A stretch of 64,000 bases of DNA from Utricularia gibba (lineage: Eukaryota > Streptophyta > Magnoliopsida > Lamiales > Lentibulariaceae), in the NCBI GenBank assembly GCA_002189035.1, contig NEEC01000011.1, positions 1,116,001 through 1,180,000 of the forward strand, read 5' to 3'. Below, in pieces: positions 12,101 through 23,160 of this stretch. Every line of letters starts with the position of its first letter. The first letter of the stretch is position 1. The notes under the pieces were generated by a model, which saw only the letters and a list, made by a program, of their open reading frames with translations, searched no databases and was not told where the DNA came from. Made by a program: the position numbers and the translations under genes.

Positions 12101-13315
12101 AACGTAAGTGATGCTGCAGCTCTATGGTATCTGATCTTGACGTTTCCTAGATAACTTGTGTGAAACGATAATGTTGATGGGCGTGCACTTTCGGTTTGAT
12201 TGGTCAGCCCACATTCTTCTGTTATCAGTGACTCTCAACTTCTATGTTTGTTCTTCTGGTATTTTGCTAAACTTTTGTACATTGTTCTGAAGTTGAAGAT
12301 CATGTATTTACCCCGGATTTTAGCATTGGCAGGCAGGCTCTGATTTCAAATTCTTCTCTTACAGGTTTTACACAGGGACCGTTGAATCTTTTGATCCTGA
12401 AACGAAAAAGCACAAGGTACCATATAACACAACAGTATTATTTTATGGAAACTGATTGAATTTCATCACGGTTCTGATTTTTTTGCAGTTAGCCTTACTT
12501 TTAAGTTATGTTTTCTGAATGCAAGTCCCTAATTGGAAGCAAGTAGGCGCAAAACGATAACCATTTCTTCAATGTGTTTAGAAGACCTGAAATTATGTGC
12601 CCATTCATTTGCATGATATGCTATGTGCTCAGTGGATCTCCTCAGTCTCTATTTTACTGCAAAACGTCTTCAAAAAATGCTAGCACTTTCTCTTGAATGC
12701 TCTCAAGTATGAGCACTTCTTCACCCTTTTTTATGGTTTCCTTGCAGATTATATATGATGATGATGAGGAAGAACACTTGGACCTGAAAAATGAACGATG
12801 GGAAGTGTTCGTTGAAGGGCGTTCTAGACAAGTCATATTCTTTTGCAATATTTTCACATACTTTGTTACAGTCGTTTCTGTTGGTGATACCGTTGACTGT
12901 GTGGTTCGTTTTTCTGAACTCCTGCAAATTAATGAAGCTATTCTTGCAGATACTGGACGCTGGTAGCCCGCCTGCTACCAAAGACCATGACGAGTAAGTC
13001 CTCCTTGGCATGCTGTTGAAAATGCTCTGTGGATTTCCCATAGTATTTTAGTTGAAGCCATCCGTGGACTATTTGTAGGACCGAGAGTAAAAACGTGAAA
13101 AGAAAGAGAACTCCAAGCAACCAAGACGCTGCTGCTAGATCATCCAAAAGGTCTACTCTTTCCCTTCAGATAACATTTACAGTCGCTGAACATTATGTGG
13201 TACAACTTACGTCTCGATCAGTGCAGCATCGTCCTAATCGATCGTCGACCTTTGTCATGGCAGGTTGAAAGCAGAGTTCCCCAGCCGTGTGAAAACCAGA
13301 GTTTCAGTGAAGTGA
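9105..13315 (+). CDS. PDS5: PDS5-like sister chromatid cohesion cofactor, 14 exons
   Basis: Predicted cohesin-associated protein that binds the cohesin ring on chromatin and modulates cohesion and DNA repair. Exons read: 9105-9218, 9843-10046, 10152-10333, 10485-10611, 10718-10885, 11204-11387, 11477-11617, 11708-11931, 12021-12103, 12365-12416, 12748-12804, 12950-12993, 13079-13150, 13264-13315. All junctions are GT-AG and keep one frame, giving 567 residues and a TGA stop. Residues 1-265 match the HEAT-like N-terminus of plant PDS5 (GNALLSPPPSRDELLDLL, DGDIQVAVAACLNELTRITA, DLALDELVVEMFQIFF). A charged linker carries AT-hook-like RRRGRRP (341-346 region) and GRGRPKK (363-369). Residues 463-512 form a Tudor-like fold (IMVWWPLDKTFYTGTV, IIYDDDEEEHLDL, ERWE). 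A basic VKRKR lies near 533. It resembles the shorter plant PDS5 C/D/E type, not the long PDS5A type. The exon 11 donor was chosen because ERWEILDAG fits the family; a read-through version would end at 12,966. It looks functional. Confidence 0.92.
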
Positions 13316-13394
13316 TGATCCTTGTCAGCAGGGTGAGTAAGTTTTATATAGGAAGGGTCACAATTGTTGGGGCATTGGAATCCATACGCGTAGG

Positions 13395-13444
13395 AATGTG
13401 ATTGTGGATGTGAATGTGAATGTGAATGTGGATGTGCATGTGCC
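13395..13444 (+). repeat. Imperfect GTGAAT hexamer microsatellite
   Basis: About eight imperfect hexamers of the type TGTGAA, TGTGGA and TGTGCA in a row, 80 bases downstream of the PDS5-like stop codon, probably in the 3' untranslated region. The reverse strand reads as a His/Ser-rich peptide, which is an artefact of the repeat. Confidence 0.85.
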
Positions 13445-13756
13445 ACCCCGTCCCTGACCTTTGGGCTCGGTGATCTGCGTCAGTGTTAAGCCAGCCCGTC
13501 ACTTGAGATTACTGCAAGGGGCTTGTTTTGTTCAAATTTGAGACTCCCTTTTATCAAAACTCCGTAACCATGATCTTTGTAATTGGGCTTGTTTCGAATC
13601 TGGGTTTTCAGTTTTAATCAACTTCAATCCAAATGAATCCGAACAAGCTACGCTACATTTGGGAAACGAGAGAAGTAAGATGAAAAGGGATGCTGAGAAG
13701 ATAATCAACGGATGAGGCGTCGGTTCAGCTGTTGCTAATGACGGGTGATTTAGGGC

Positions 13757-14273
13757 TTAACCAAGTTGCAAGCAAGTTGGAACTTGCTTGTAAAAATGAA
13801 AACGCACATCTATATACTTGCTTCTTCCATGTAGCACAACAATCTTGGAAATCTTTATGCTTAGAGAATTTGGTTGATGTGTTTCAAGTATCATCATTAT
13901 TCTGGTGCTCCAAATTCTTCTTCGGATGTTGAAAGAGCTCCACAATACTGCCCTTGATCCTATCATAAATGCATACCCACATGTGCTTTTCCTGTCATCT
14001 ATATCCCTAGCATTATCACTATTGATGAAGGCTTCAAGGTTTGGATCAATCTCAAAGTCGTGAGCTGCTTGATAAAAGATGCACTTACTATCACAATATA
14101 CCTGTCCATCCTTTATGAACATGGTGTCCTCATCTTCATGTTTCTAAAATCCATTGTTGAAAAAATATACTTTAAGTTTGTTGGACCAGCTCTTGGCGCT
14201 TACTTAAGACGGTATAAAGCTTTGTTCAATTTACAGACCCGAAGTACTTCCATCTAAAAAACCCACTAACATT
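13757..14273 (-). pseudogene. Copia RT-RNase H fragment, left part (copia-C)
   Basis: On the minus strand this reads KALYRLK then APRAG and a decayed IFSTMDF.N (the 'KALYGLKQAPRAW' region of copia reverse transcriptase). It jumps to the RNase H domain with NSDNARDIDDRKSTCGYAFM, GSRAVLWSS and VLHGRSKYIDVRFHF. The part between, including YxDD, is deleted. The right half of the same element lies at 15,453-15,620; the two halves are split by the solo LTR at 14,279-15,447. Confidence 0.85.
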
Positions 14274-14278
14274 GTTCC
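14274..14278. repeat. Target-site duplication, left (GTTCC)
   Basis: Five bases GTTCC lie directly before the solo LTR and are repeated exactly at 15,448-15,452 directly after it. Five base pairs is the usual target duplication for LTR retrotransposons. Confidence 0.85.
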
Positions 14279-15447
14279 TGATAAACGAAAAATTGTGCAA
14301 TGTCGTTAAATGCAAATTTTCCTATCAAACCTAACCCACATTCAAGCATAAAACAATTATGAGCATAGTGATTAGGGTCAAACACGAAGAGCAGGTGCTT
14401 GTCAAGTGATTAGCCAAAACATGAAATCAGTGTCACGTTGGTAAATTGATCTTAGCTAGGACTAAGACAGAATTAAAACGAAATATAATAAAGAAAATTA
14501 ATAAGTTCTGGAACTCGGTTGTTTCTGGAATGAAATGGATGATGCCTTGGGACTCCTAGGGGATGTATGTCTATCACTAAACAAGCTCACGTAAATCAAA
14601 AATCATACAACTAACTCACAAGATCTAGGTCTACCCGGATTTTTGTTTTTCTCCCTAATCTTTGGTCTACCTCTAATTAGGGTTGTTAGTTGGATTTCAC
14701 TACCAACCCTTCCTGGATCTATCTTGGTTTGCTAAGAAAGTAGTGTGACTTATGATTTATTAGGTCTAAGGATGGATTAGCATATTTCTCCCCTCTTCAC
14801 CCCAAGGCACCCCCCTCTAAGTGCTTAACTATTCATGACAATGGAAAATAAAACATCTTCATAGCAGATACTAAGCAACATCCTGGCTACAAATGCTTAA
14901 CAACGATGAGCAATATAAAGCAAAAGTTGGAAAGACACTTTGTTCACACAGAAAATCCAAATCTAATCTTAGCTAAGAACAATAAACATCAAGAACTAAA
15001 TTAAATCTTCAAAGAGAAGCTGTGTTCTTCGGGTTCATCGCTTCCTTTCCTCTTCTATCCCAGAAAAAAATATCTCCATAAACTTGCTCGTGAGTCTCCA
15101 AGGAGAGATCTGTCTTCTCTCTCCAACTTTCCCTCCTTTTGTTCAAAATCTCCCTTTTTCGCTCCTTGGATTTTGTGTGTACCAATTTGCAGACTTTTGG
15201 ACTCATCTTTTGCCACTATACTGTGCATATTCGGCTCCTTGGGATTTGTGTTGTGACCTACAATGCATTACTCAAATAAAACTATTAGAAGGTTGGGACT
15301 AAATCGCAATTTAGTCTCAACTAAGACTAAATTGACACTACTACGGTACTTATGTGCAAAAATATAAAACTAGGCAATAAAGCATAATTTTGTAGCACAA
15401 CATGAGTAAATTTCATGCATTGAGTCACTCAAAAATATGTGTTATCA
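14279..15447 (-). mobile_element. Solo LTR, 1,169 bp
   Basis: The segment has imperfect inverted ends (TGATAA at the left, TTATCA at the right), TG..CA termini and a perfect 5-bp target duplication GTTCC. It interrupts the copia-C reverse transcriptase between its ENVHVE and FRWKYF parts. There is no internal coding region, so this is a solo LTR left by recombination between two LTRs. A second, diverged copy is at 19,003-20,138. The orientation is given as minus because TGATAACA then opens the element, as in many plant gypsy LTRs. A short hairpin (GACTAAA ... TTTAGTC) near 15,298 is conserved in both copies. Confidence 0.85.
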
Positions 15448-15452
15448 GTTCC
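15448..15452. repeat. Target-site duplication, right (GTTCC)
   Basis: Exact match to 14,274-14,278 on the other side of the solo LTR. Confidence 0.85.
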
Positions 15453-15620
15453 ACATGTACATTTTCATTCAAGTGAGCATGTAGGGAAGTAGATTTCACA
15501 TCCAATTGACAAAGAACTCAATGACTATATACATTTGGAGTTATAATCATATGAGCTATATCCAAATAATCTACAGGTACAAAAATCTCATTAAAGCCAA
15601 TACTTGGCTAGTGAACATAA
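15453..15620 (-). pseudogene. Copia RT fragment, right part (copia-C)
   Basis: The minus strand reads SIGFNEIFVPVDYLDIAHMI, then after one stop QLDVKSTSLHAHLNENVHVE. These correspond to the 'YNEIFAPVARLDTIRMI' and 'QLDVKSAFLHGEL.EEVYVEQP' blocks of copia reverse transcriptase. It joins the fragment at 13,757-14,273 once the solo LTR is removed. Confidence 0.8.
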
Positions 15621-16062
15621 CTTTATGGGAGAAGAAGAACAATGTGTAGAATTAAAGAGAGTTTTCTTGTTGTTTCTCATTTCATGCAGAGCTTTGAAAA
15701 ACTAAACAGAATATACATTTTATTGAAGATTGCATTAGAAAGCAAATCTTGATCCAAATGAATGGCTTTCAAGAGAGTCACATCTAGAGTGAAGGGATGA
15801 AGGACTACACATGGAAATCTCTCTCTTACATTCTATTAGAATCATTGCTTTAGTTTATCTCCATGAACTTGGATTTACATAAAATATCTCTGCATTTAAT
15901 AAAAAGATTATTGTGGGTAAAATCATTCAACTAGCTTTTTCAAGTTTTTATCTTGGAAATTGATTGTGTGTTTTAAAGTTTTTATAGAGCTATTCGAATA
16001 TTCCAAACATAAGTTTTTCTATCAACACTCCTCTTGTGAATTGATATAATTCTTGTGGGGAT
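15621..16062. other. Intergenic TE debris, nothing recognised
   Basis: AT-rich DNA between copia-C and the 3' LTR of copia-D. No domain is visible; it may be the upstream part of copia-C or another LTR. Confidence 0.3.
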
Positions 16063-16275
16063 TCTAAGAAAAACAAAATACACTGGAAGCAAAAGCACCT
16101 TTTTTCATTCAGCTCCCTGCACTTATAAGTGTTCATTCCAAATACGCAAACAAAAGATAACATAAAAAATACAAATAAACTATTAAAATAAAATATTAGT
16201 TGTTGGAATGAGTCTTTTACTTGTGTGTATTTTGGTCTCCTTTCTTCAACTTCGAAACCCATGACTTACTTTACA
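16063..16275 (-). mobile_element. 3' LTR of copia-D, 213 bp
   Basis: Matches the split LTR at 23,161-24,943. Shared landmarks are TGGAAGCAAAAG, CACTTATA, AAAAGATAACATAAAAAATA and TTAGTTGTTGGAAT. Its outer edge has lost the terminal A/G (TC in place of TG). Comparison with the other LTR fixed the edges. Confidence 0.8.
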
Positions 16276-17672
16276 CACAAGATGTTTATTCTGAAGATGT
16301 AACACTTCTGGAGGAATCATGTGAACTTCTTCTTCTATTAGTCCATATAGATATGCATTGTTAATATCCAAATGATAGATATTCCATCTTTTAGCCACTG
16401 TCAAAGCTAAAAGCAACCGAGTAGTAACAAACTTAGCAATTGGAGAGAAACTTTCAATATAATCTTTACCTTCTATTTGATTAAACTACTGAGTAATAAG
16501 TCCCGTCTTGCATCTATTCAAACTTCCATCTGAATTTAATTTATTAGTGTAGAGCCACTTGTTGCCTATAGCTTTCTTTCTTGTAGGTAATAGTACTAAA
16601 TCTCAAGTATCATTAGAATACATAGCAGATAGCTCCAACTCCATGGGTGTAACCCTCTATGACTTCTCAATACCTAGAAGACATTATCAGATGCTAACAA
16701 ACTCATATATGCACACTTAGTTAACAAAATTTTGGGTGGATCAGATAATAGGATGTAATCCTCTTGCCATTTTGAAGGAACAATGGTATGACTACTCCTC
16801 CTAGGTGGTACAATTTCAGCAGAAAAATGTGAAGATAGTGAGGATGTATTCATTCGATTTTCTCATGTATTCGACATTAAGGCATCTAGTGTAGTAGGAT
16901 GCAATCCTGGGCTAGATATATCCCCTATTATTTCTGGTAACATGACTATACAAGGATCATTCAACTATTCCATAGAATTAAGATTACTCTCAAGACTTTA
17001 TCATTGAGAGTTTAGAGGGGTGTTTTAAAGGCTTCCATAGGAACTGTAAATAAAGGAATTCGAGCAAGTTCTCTAACAGGTTGAGGAAACTCAGCATATG
17101 GAAAAGTTGCTTCAAGGAAAACTACATCCCTTGAGATAAAAAGTTTGTTCTTTTCCATATTGAAAATCTTTTACTTTTTATGAGTTTGTGAATACTCGAG
17201 AAATATCCCATGGATGGACTCCATCTCAAACTGTGATTTATGTGGAGACATGTTGGTTGCATAAACAAGGCATCCAAAAATTTTGAGCCAACCATATTCT
17301 TGTTCTTTTCCATAGAGTTTTGAATATGGTGTCTCCCATTTTAAACCGAAAATGATATTCGATTTATGAGATAAGTAAAGCAAAAATACTTTCACCCAAA
17401 AAATGATAGATAAAGAGGCATGCAATAGCAAGGTAAGAGCAATTTCAAGTAAATGACGGTATTTCCTTACTACCACTCCATTTTGTTGTGCAGTATGGAT
17501 ACGCGATGTATGATGAATAATGTTAAGATCTCAGATCAGGTTTTGAGTATCTTGACCAAGAAATTCAGATTCATTAAGTGATTTCATAATCTTTACTTTC
17601 AAAGAAAACTATGTGTTGACGTGAGGCAAGAACGCTTTTAGGAATATACATGTTCAACTTTTATGCCTCATT
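16276..17672 (-). pseudogene. Copia-D integrase end and RT start
   Basis: Minus-strand continuation of the copia-D pol gene. From right to left it shows the decayed integrase core (LNESEFLGQDTQN), HTAQQNGVVVRKYRHLLEIA (the 'QQNGVVERKHRHLLE' block, with the catalytic Glu replaced by Val), the FGCLVYATN hinge, and a frameshifted N-terminal half of reverse transcriptase ending in a LYGLIEEEVHMIPPEVL-like stretch. The pol gene then runs straight into the 3' LTR, so the rest of reverse transcriptase and RNase H were deleted. Confidence 0.85.
17668..17672. repeat. Target-site duplication, left (TCATT)
   Basis: The five bases TCATT precede the 3,582-bp insertion and are repeated at 21,255-21,259. 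Removing the insertion and one copy joins the integrase reading TFLM to RHKS, as expected for copia. Confidence 0.85.
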
Positions 17673-20600
17673 TGTTAGGTTTCTCATAGACATCGCATGT
17701 CACAATAGCAGCGGAATTTAAAACTTTTTTGAGAAACCCAAATCACGGTTCTTGGAATACGGTATACATCACATAAAGCAATTCTAAAAATATCTTTCAG
17801 TAGATTCCGTTGTTCACCAACTACCATTAGTAGACGACCTCTATGGTATCCACACATAAAGTACATCTCAAGACCACAGAATGATGGTCTATCTCCTTAG
17901 ATACTAGTAAAAAAAGTCGTCTTTTGCAAATAAATCTCAAAGAGTGAAGATAGAAAAATCTTTGCAGATCAAATCTTTCTTTATATAGATATTTGGTAGC
18001 ATATTTAATTAAATCTCCGTAAAGATCGTATCTCATGAAAATATAATAAATATATAAAAGTCTTATTCATATAAGATCTTTTATTTCGAGTTTAATTAAT
18101 ATTAATCTCAAAATAAATATCTATTTAATTTATACACTTTACCAATTACATCTTATGTAATTGTATCATTCTATTTTATATTGATGAATGTCTTCACTAT
18201 TGTGTACGATTCTATAGGTTTCTTCAATCAAGACTATAAAAATGACTTTTTTAATGAATTCTTAATTAATTAAATCCATTATTATTAATCATGAATGATG
18301 TCTAACAATATATTATGATTCCCAAGGTATAAGAATAATCAGGTGAATTGATTGAGATTTTCTATGACTAGCCACCATGTAATGAACAGCTTTCATCATA
18401 CTTATATCTCATTAAAACATGAGTGTGTGTCTTTCTGATGTATCGAACTTATAATTGCATTTAATCGTTAACATTCAATGACCTACTCAAACTCTTTGAG
18501 TGTCATTATCTTGGATCCAAGATTTACTATGATCTCATAACTAATATGAGTAATGAATCATTTATTGATCAATCAATTATCTCCAACCTTAAGGAAATGC
18601 ATCCCTTTTCATCTATATTAGATTAACTTATGGTTAGACTCCCATTAGTAATGGATGAAAATGCAAGCTTAAGATCAAGATAATTTTGTTGACCTCAAGT
18701 CTAAGTTTATTTGCATGGCTATCATATTCGAGACCTTACTATTAATACTTGATTAACTTCCCATAGTAGCATCTCAAAGATGAGTGATTGATAACATTAT
18801 TTTTGTTGTGTTTTTGTATATGTTTTTAGGTGCGTTTAATAAGATTAAATGTTGTTTAGTGTGCTAAATTATCTCATTTTGTGTATTTAGTTTACTGAAA
18901 TGTGTTTATTGTGAAAACAGGCTCTATTGACAACAATTGAGCCAAAAACTCTCATTTTTTTTCTCTAGTCTATGTTTAAGTTTTAACAGAGTAAGAGCTA
19001 ATTGATAAAAGAAAAATATTGCACGTCGTTAAAATGCAAATTTCTCTTATCAAATAAAATTTATAAACCTAATTAACATCAAATCATATGAAAAATATGA
19101 GCATAGTGGACTAAGTCGAACACAAAGAGCTAGGTGCTTGCTATGTGAAAGTCAATGCATGCAATCAGTATCACGTGGATAGATTTGGTTTTAACTAGGA
19201 CTAAGGCAGAATTGCGATAAAATACAGTAAAGACAAGTAACAAACTTCTGAACTTGATTTTTTCTAAGATGAAATAGGTGATGCCTTGAGACTTCTAAGG
19301 GATCTATGCTTATCACTAAAGATGCTCACACAAATAATAAATCAAATAACTAACAAACAAAGTCTAGATTTACATAGACTCTTGTTTTCCCCGTAATCTT
19401 TGGTCTACCTCTAATTAAGATTGTTAAGATAGGTTTCACTACTTTCCCTTCTTGAATCTATCCTGTTTGTTAAGGAAGTGGCGTGATTTATGATTGATTA
19501 GGACTAAAGATTGATTAGCACTCTAATTAAGGTTGATAAGAAAAGCATCTTCATAACACATCCTAAGCAATATTCTGTTCTTAAGGTTCAACAACAATGT
19601 AAAATGCATAAAAGTGCATAAACAGTAAATTGTTCACGTAGGGAAAACTAAAACTAATTTCTGTTAGGAATAGTGTTTATCAAGAACGAAAGAAAATTTT
19701 CAAAGGGAAACTTGTTCTTATTGGTCATCATCCCCCTTCTTCTTCCCCCCAGAAATCTTCTTCGAAAAGAGTGTGTCATGCATCCCAATAAGAGAGATAT
19801 CTTCTCTCTCCATCTTGTCTCATTTTTTGTCCAAAATCCTTATTTTTCCTTCCTTTGGATTTTGTGTCCTTTTTTTCAGACTTTTGCCTCATCCTTTGCC
19901 ACTTCACTATTCATATCCGACTTCTTGGGATTCGGGTTGCTGATATGCATTGCATTGCTAAAAAAAAACTATTAAAAGTCAGGTTAGGACTAAATCTACG
20001 ATTTAGTCTCAACGAGGAATACAAAACACAACTACAATACTATTCGCAAAGACATAGAAATAGACAATAAAGTTTAATTTTTGTAGCATAATATGAGTCA
20101 TTTCCCTATACTCAATCACTCAAAAATATTTGTTATCCATTATGCTACAACGATACTAGATATGTCCTTAAGTCCACTACGGTGGTTCTCCGGCGAACTT
20201 TAGATCTACATTTCTACACCAGATTTCCACCAAAAACTTTCATTTTCAGCATATCTATGACCGAGAGCAACCGCTGGACATTTTATTTCTATTTTCTGCA
20301 CTTTCATTCATGTTGTTGAATTTGCTATTGATATTATCTGTGTTTTCATGCTTTCTGTTACGTTTTTGATGCCTTGTTGCAAACAAGAAACCTCTTGTGA
20401 ACTCTATCTTAGCTTATGAACATTTTCTTGTTTAAGTTCTTCGTGTTTGATTTTAGTTTATTTACTATCTTAGCCATGTTATTTATTGTTTCCATGACCC
20501 TCTGCCCTGTTTTTAAGCATGTTAAAATTGAGTTTAAGCTCATGGATTCTCTTAAGTAACACAAGAGTTAGACCCTAGTGTAAAACCCATCCAAGACACC

Positions 20601-21254
20601 TTCACTTTATATTTTCTACACATCCCTGTTATTTTATGTGCTTCCTCACTCTTGCAGCTTGCTCATTTCAATTGTTGTTAATTTATAACTTACGCGCATG
20701 ATAGCTAAACCCCCAAAAAACCCCCATGCTTTAAGTGAATGTAAAGGACTTCAGGAAATTGCAACTATTTCCTATGGATTTGACCCTTGCTTGTCACACT
20801 ACATTAATTCATGTGATTTATATAGTAGAATAGCTAGGTTTATAAATATCTTTTGATGCGTTGAATATGCTAGACCGCAATATTTAGCAAACAAATTTAA
20901 ACGTTTCATTAGTCATCCAGTGAATCGATTCTCTAATTGATACCCACACATTGATTCTCTAAATCTCATTACATTAATTGTGAGAATTATTGTCTAAATG
21001 ATTTAAGGAACTCAATATATGCCAGCTTATCCATATTTATGATATTCACATTTCACAAATAATTTAGCTAGGGAATTTTAACTTGAACATAAATGTTTGA
21101 AGAATCTTACATTATGATCTCATTATAATTTCTACAACATATAGATCAAGTAGAGAATTTTATCAATAATATAAATTTGATCACAATTCAAAATAAACAT
21201 CAAAGGGTAAGATTTTCCAATAAATTGATTGTCTTTAGAACACATACACTAACA
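17673..21254. mobile_element. 3,582-bp LTR-type insertion in copia-D
   Basis: The left end is TGTTAG and the right end CTAACA (perfect 6-bp inverted ends, TG..CA), flanked by TCATT on both sides. It splits the copia-D integrase. Inside I find no gag or pol domain. The interior contains a diverged copy of the 1.17-kb LTR (19,003-20,138) and, around it, a stretch from about 18,789 (TGATAACATT) to about 20,820 with the phrase CTATGGATTTGACCCTTGC, which resembles the end of large gypsy LTRs. The whole is either a non-autonomous LTR element or a solo LTR enlarged by later insertions. Confidence 0.75.
19003..20138 (-). mobile_element. Second, diverged copy of the 1.17-kb LTR
   Basis: Collinear with the solo LTR at 14,279-15,447. 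Shared landmarks include GAGCATAGTG, CTAGGACTAAG, TGATGCCTTG, TTTGGTCTACCTCTAATTA and CTCAAAAATAT. It starts TGATAA, but the right end reads TTATCC in place of TTATCA. No matching target duplication is visible, so it is probably older than the first copy. Confidence 0.75.
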
Positions 21255-23160
21255 TCATTAAAAAGGTTCACGTACCCCTTGTGTGATCATCTACTATAGT
21301 CAAGACATAAGGTGCTTGTTGTAATGATGGTTGCTTGTAGGGATTCCAAATATCAATATGTATAACCCAAAATGGTTTTCATGTTGTTGTAAAATGCAAA
21401 GGAAAAGGAATTCTTGTTCGCTTTCCAAAATGACAAGCATGACACTATAACAATTCAGAACTTGTTTTCAAGTTTGGATACAATTTTTTGATCACATGAA
21501 ATGAAGGGTGGCCTAATCTAACATGAACTAGAGCAAAATGATCATCAACTTAACTGAGATCAGAGTGCATAACTTGACAACATTTAGACAAAACAACTAA
21601 ATGTTGGGATAGATCAAAAGAGTTGGCATCTAGTAGGTAGAGACCATTTTTAACTGGAGCAACAACAATTATTTTGAAGGTTTTAACGTCCTAAAACATA
21701 TAGTGGGTAGCCAAGAATAAGCATGATATTCCAATTGAATTTGCTAAAGATTTTACAGAACGTAGATTGAATTTCAAAAGTGAAGCTAACACACATTGAA
21801 AAGAATAACGTCTGATGATAGATTGACAGTTCTAGTATGATTACTAAGGAAGATGGATCTATTAGCTAAACAAATAGGATGTGGGGAGGATAATGGTTGT
21901 GTTTGGCTAAAAAGTTGAGTATACATACACATATATCTACTAGCACTTGAATCTACAAACCATGTTCCAAAGTCACTATTAGAAGTAAGTAATGAAGTCA
22001 TACCTTCAAAATCTTCTCGTCCCAGATCTAGATTTGTTCCACTTGAAGTAATTTGCATTTTCAAGTGTCTCCACTCTTGCTGCAATGCTTGTATTGAACT
22101 CTCACTAGTCATGGAACTTGTACTTGATTCTTAATCTTTAGTTTGAGCTTTATTTACAAAACTCATACCTTTATATTTTTCATTCTTGTTCCTTTTTTGT
22201 TTCCACGAATCTGAATATCCATGTATCTGGAAGCAGTTATCAATTGTGTGCCTTGCCTTTTGGCATTTGTTACACCATTTTTCTGCAACTCGCCCCTCTT
22301 TCCAAATTGCTTTCCCTTTGCCTCCTTTTCTATTCTGTGTATTTTTCATAACAGCTAGAGCTATATTATGCCCCATATCCCTAATGGATATTTGAACTTT
22401 CCTTTATTGTTTGACCTTCATGACCATCCCATAAACCTGTTCAATGCTGGCATAGACTTCAATAATAGTATTTGGTTTCTTATTGCATCCTAAGGATCTA
22501 CTAATCCCATTAGATGATGCACTTTGATGGATTCCTCTCTGTCCCTCAATAATTTCATTACCTCACAAGTGCACATATGTGCCAATGCACAAGTGCAAGA
22601 TGATAGCGGCAATATTTTGTCCATGTCTTCCCACAAATAAGTTAACTTACTATAGTAAGTACTAAGCTCCATATCCCCTTGAGTCAAGGTACAAGCTTCT
22701 CTTTTGAGCTTGGAGTATAATGGCTCATTTGCTTCTTCATACATTTTCTCTAGATTCTTCCATAGTCTTCTTACATTTGAAGCATATAAGAAATTTTTTA
22801 AGATGCTTGGATGTATAGAGAGAGTTCAAGATCCAAGCTCTAACTATAAAGTCTGTACAGCTCCATAGCATACTCTTTATCCCCCCATGATAGGTTTCTT
22901 AATATCCCCATTTATGAAACCCAGCTTCATCCTTGATTGCAATGGCATTCTCATAGAGTAAGACCAGGTTCTATAGTTGTTTCCATCAAGCATTTTTGGA
23001 ACTAGAACTAACCCTATATGGTTTACTATCGTGAGTTTCATCGGCTCAAGCACAAACTTGTTTCTCAATTCTTCTGCTTCCTTGTGTTGTGCTAACCCTT
23101 CACCCAAATTATTGGTTTTGCATAACTCATGATTTTCATGGATTGTTGACTCTAATATGA
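21255..23160 (-). pseudogene. Copia-D gag, protease and integrase start
   Basis: On the minus strand from right to left: gag (VNHIGLVLVPKMLDGNNYRTW, SRMKLGFINGDIKKP), a second gag block (YYSKLTYLWEDMDKI, HHLMGLVDP), a zinc knuckle (WCNKCQKARHTIDNC, CX2CX4HX4C) followed by FQIHGYSDSWK, and a protease with DSSA in place of DSGA (GTWFVDSSASRYMC). The GAG-pre-integrase region and the first half of the integrase core (TIVDDHTRGT) follow. Several frameshifts and stops break the frame, and the protease active-site glycine is lost. The primer-binding site lies at its right edge. Confidence 0.88.
23149..23160 (-). other. Primer-binding site of copia-D (decayed)
   Basis: On the minus strand the bases directly after the LTR read TCATATTAGAGT. 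This is a weathered form of TGGTATCAGAGC, complementary to initiator methionine tRNA. Confidence 0.55.

Noticed and set aside
12805-12966. Longer PDS5 exon 11 running to a stop at 12,966
   Set aside because: Splicing at 12,804 to 12,950 gives ERWEILDAG, which fits the family, and lets two more in-frame exons follow; the read-through peptide is hydrophobic and unlike PDS5.
13255-13446. His/Ser-rich minus-strand frame beside the PDS5-like gene
   Set aside because: It is the reverse reading of the last PDS5 exon and of the hexamer microsatellite; the repeated peptide is an artefact.
18789-20820. A complete gypsy LTR bounded by TGATAAC and a GTGA-type duplication
   Set aside because: The candidate flanks (GTGAT and TGTGA) are offset and not identical, and the right edge lacks a clear CA end, so I did not annotate it separately.
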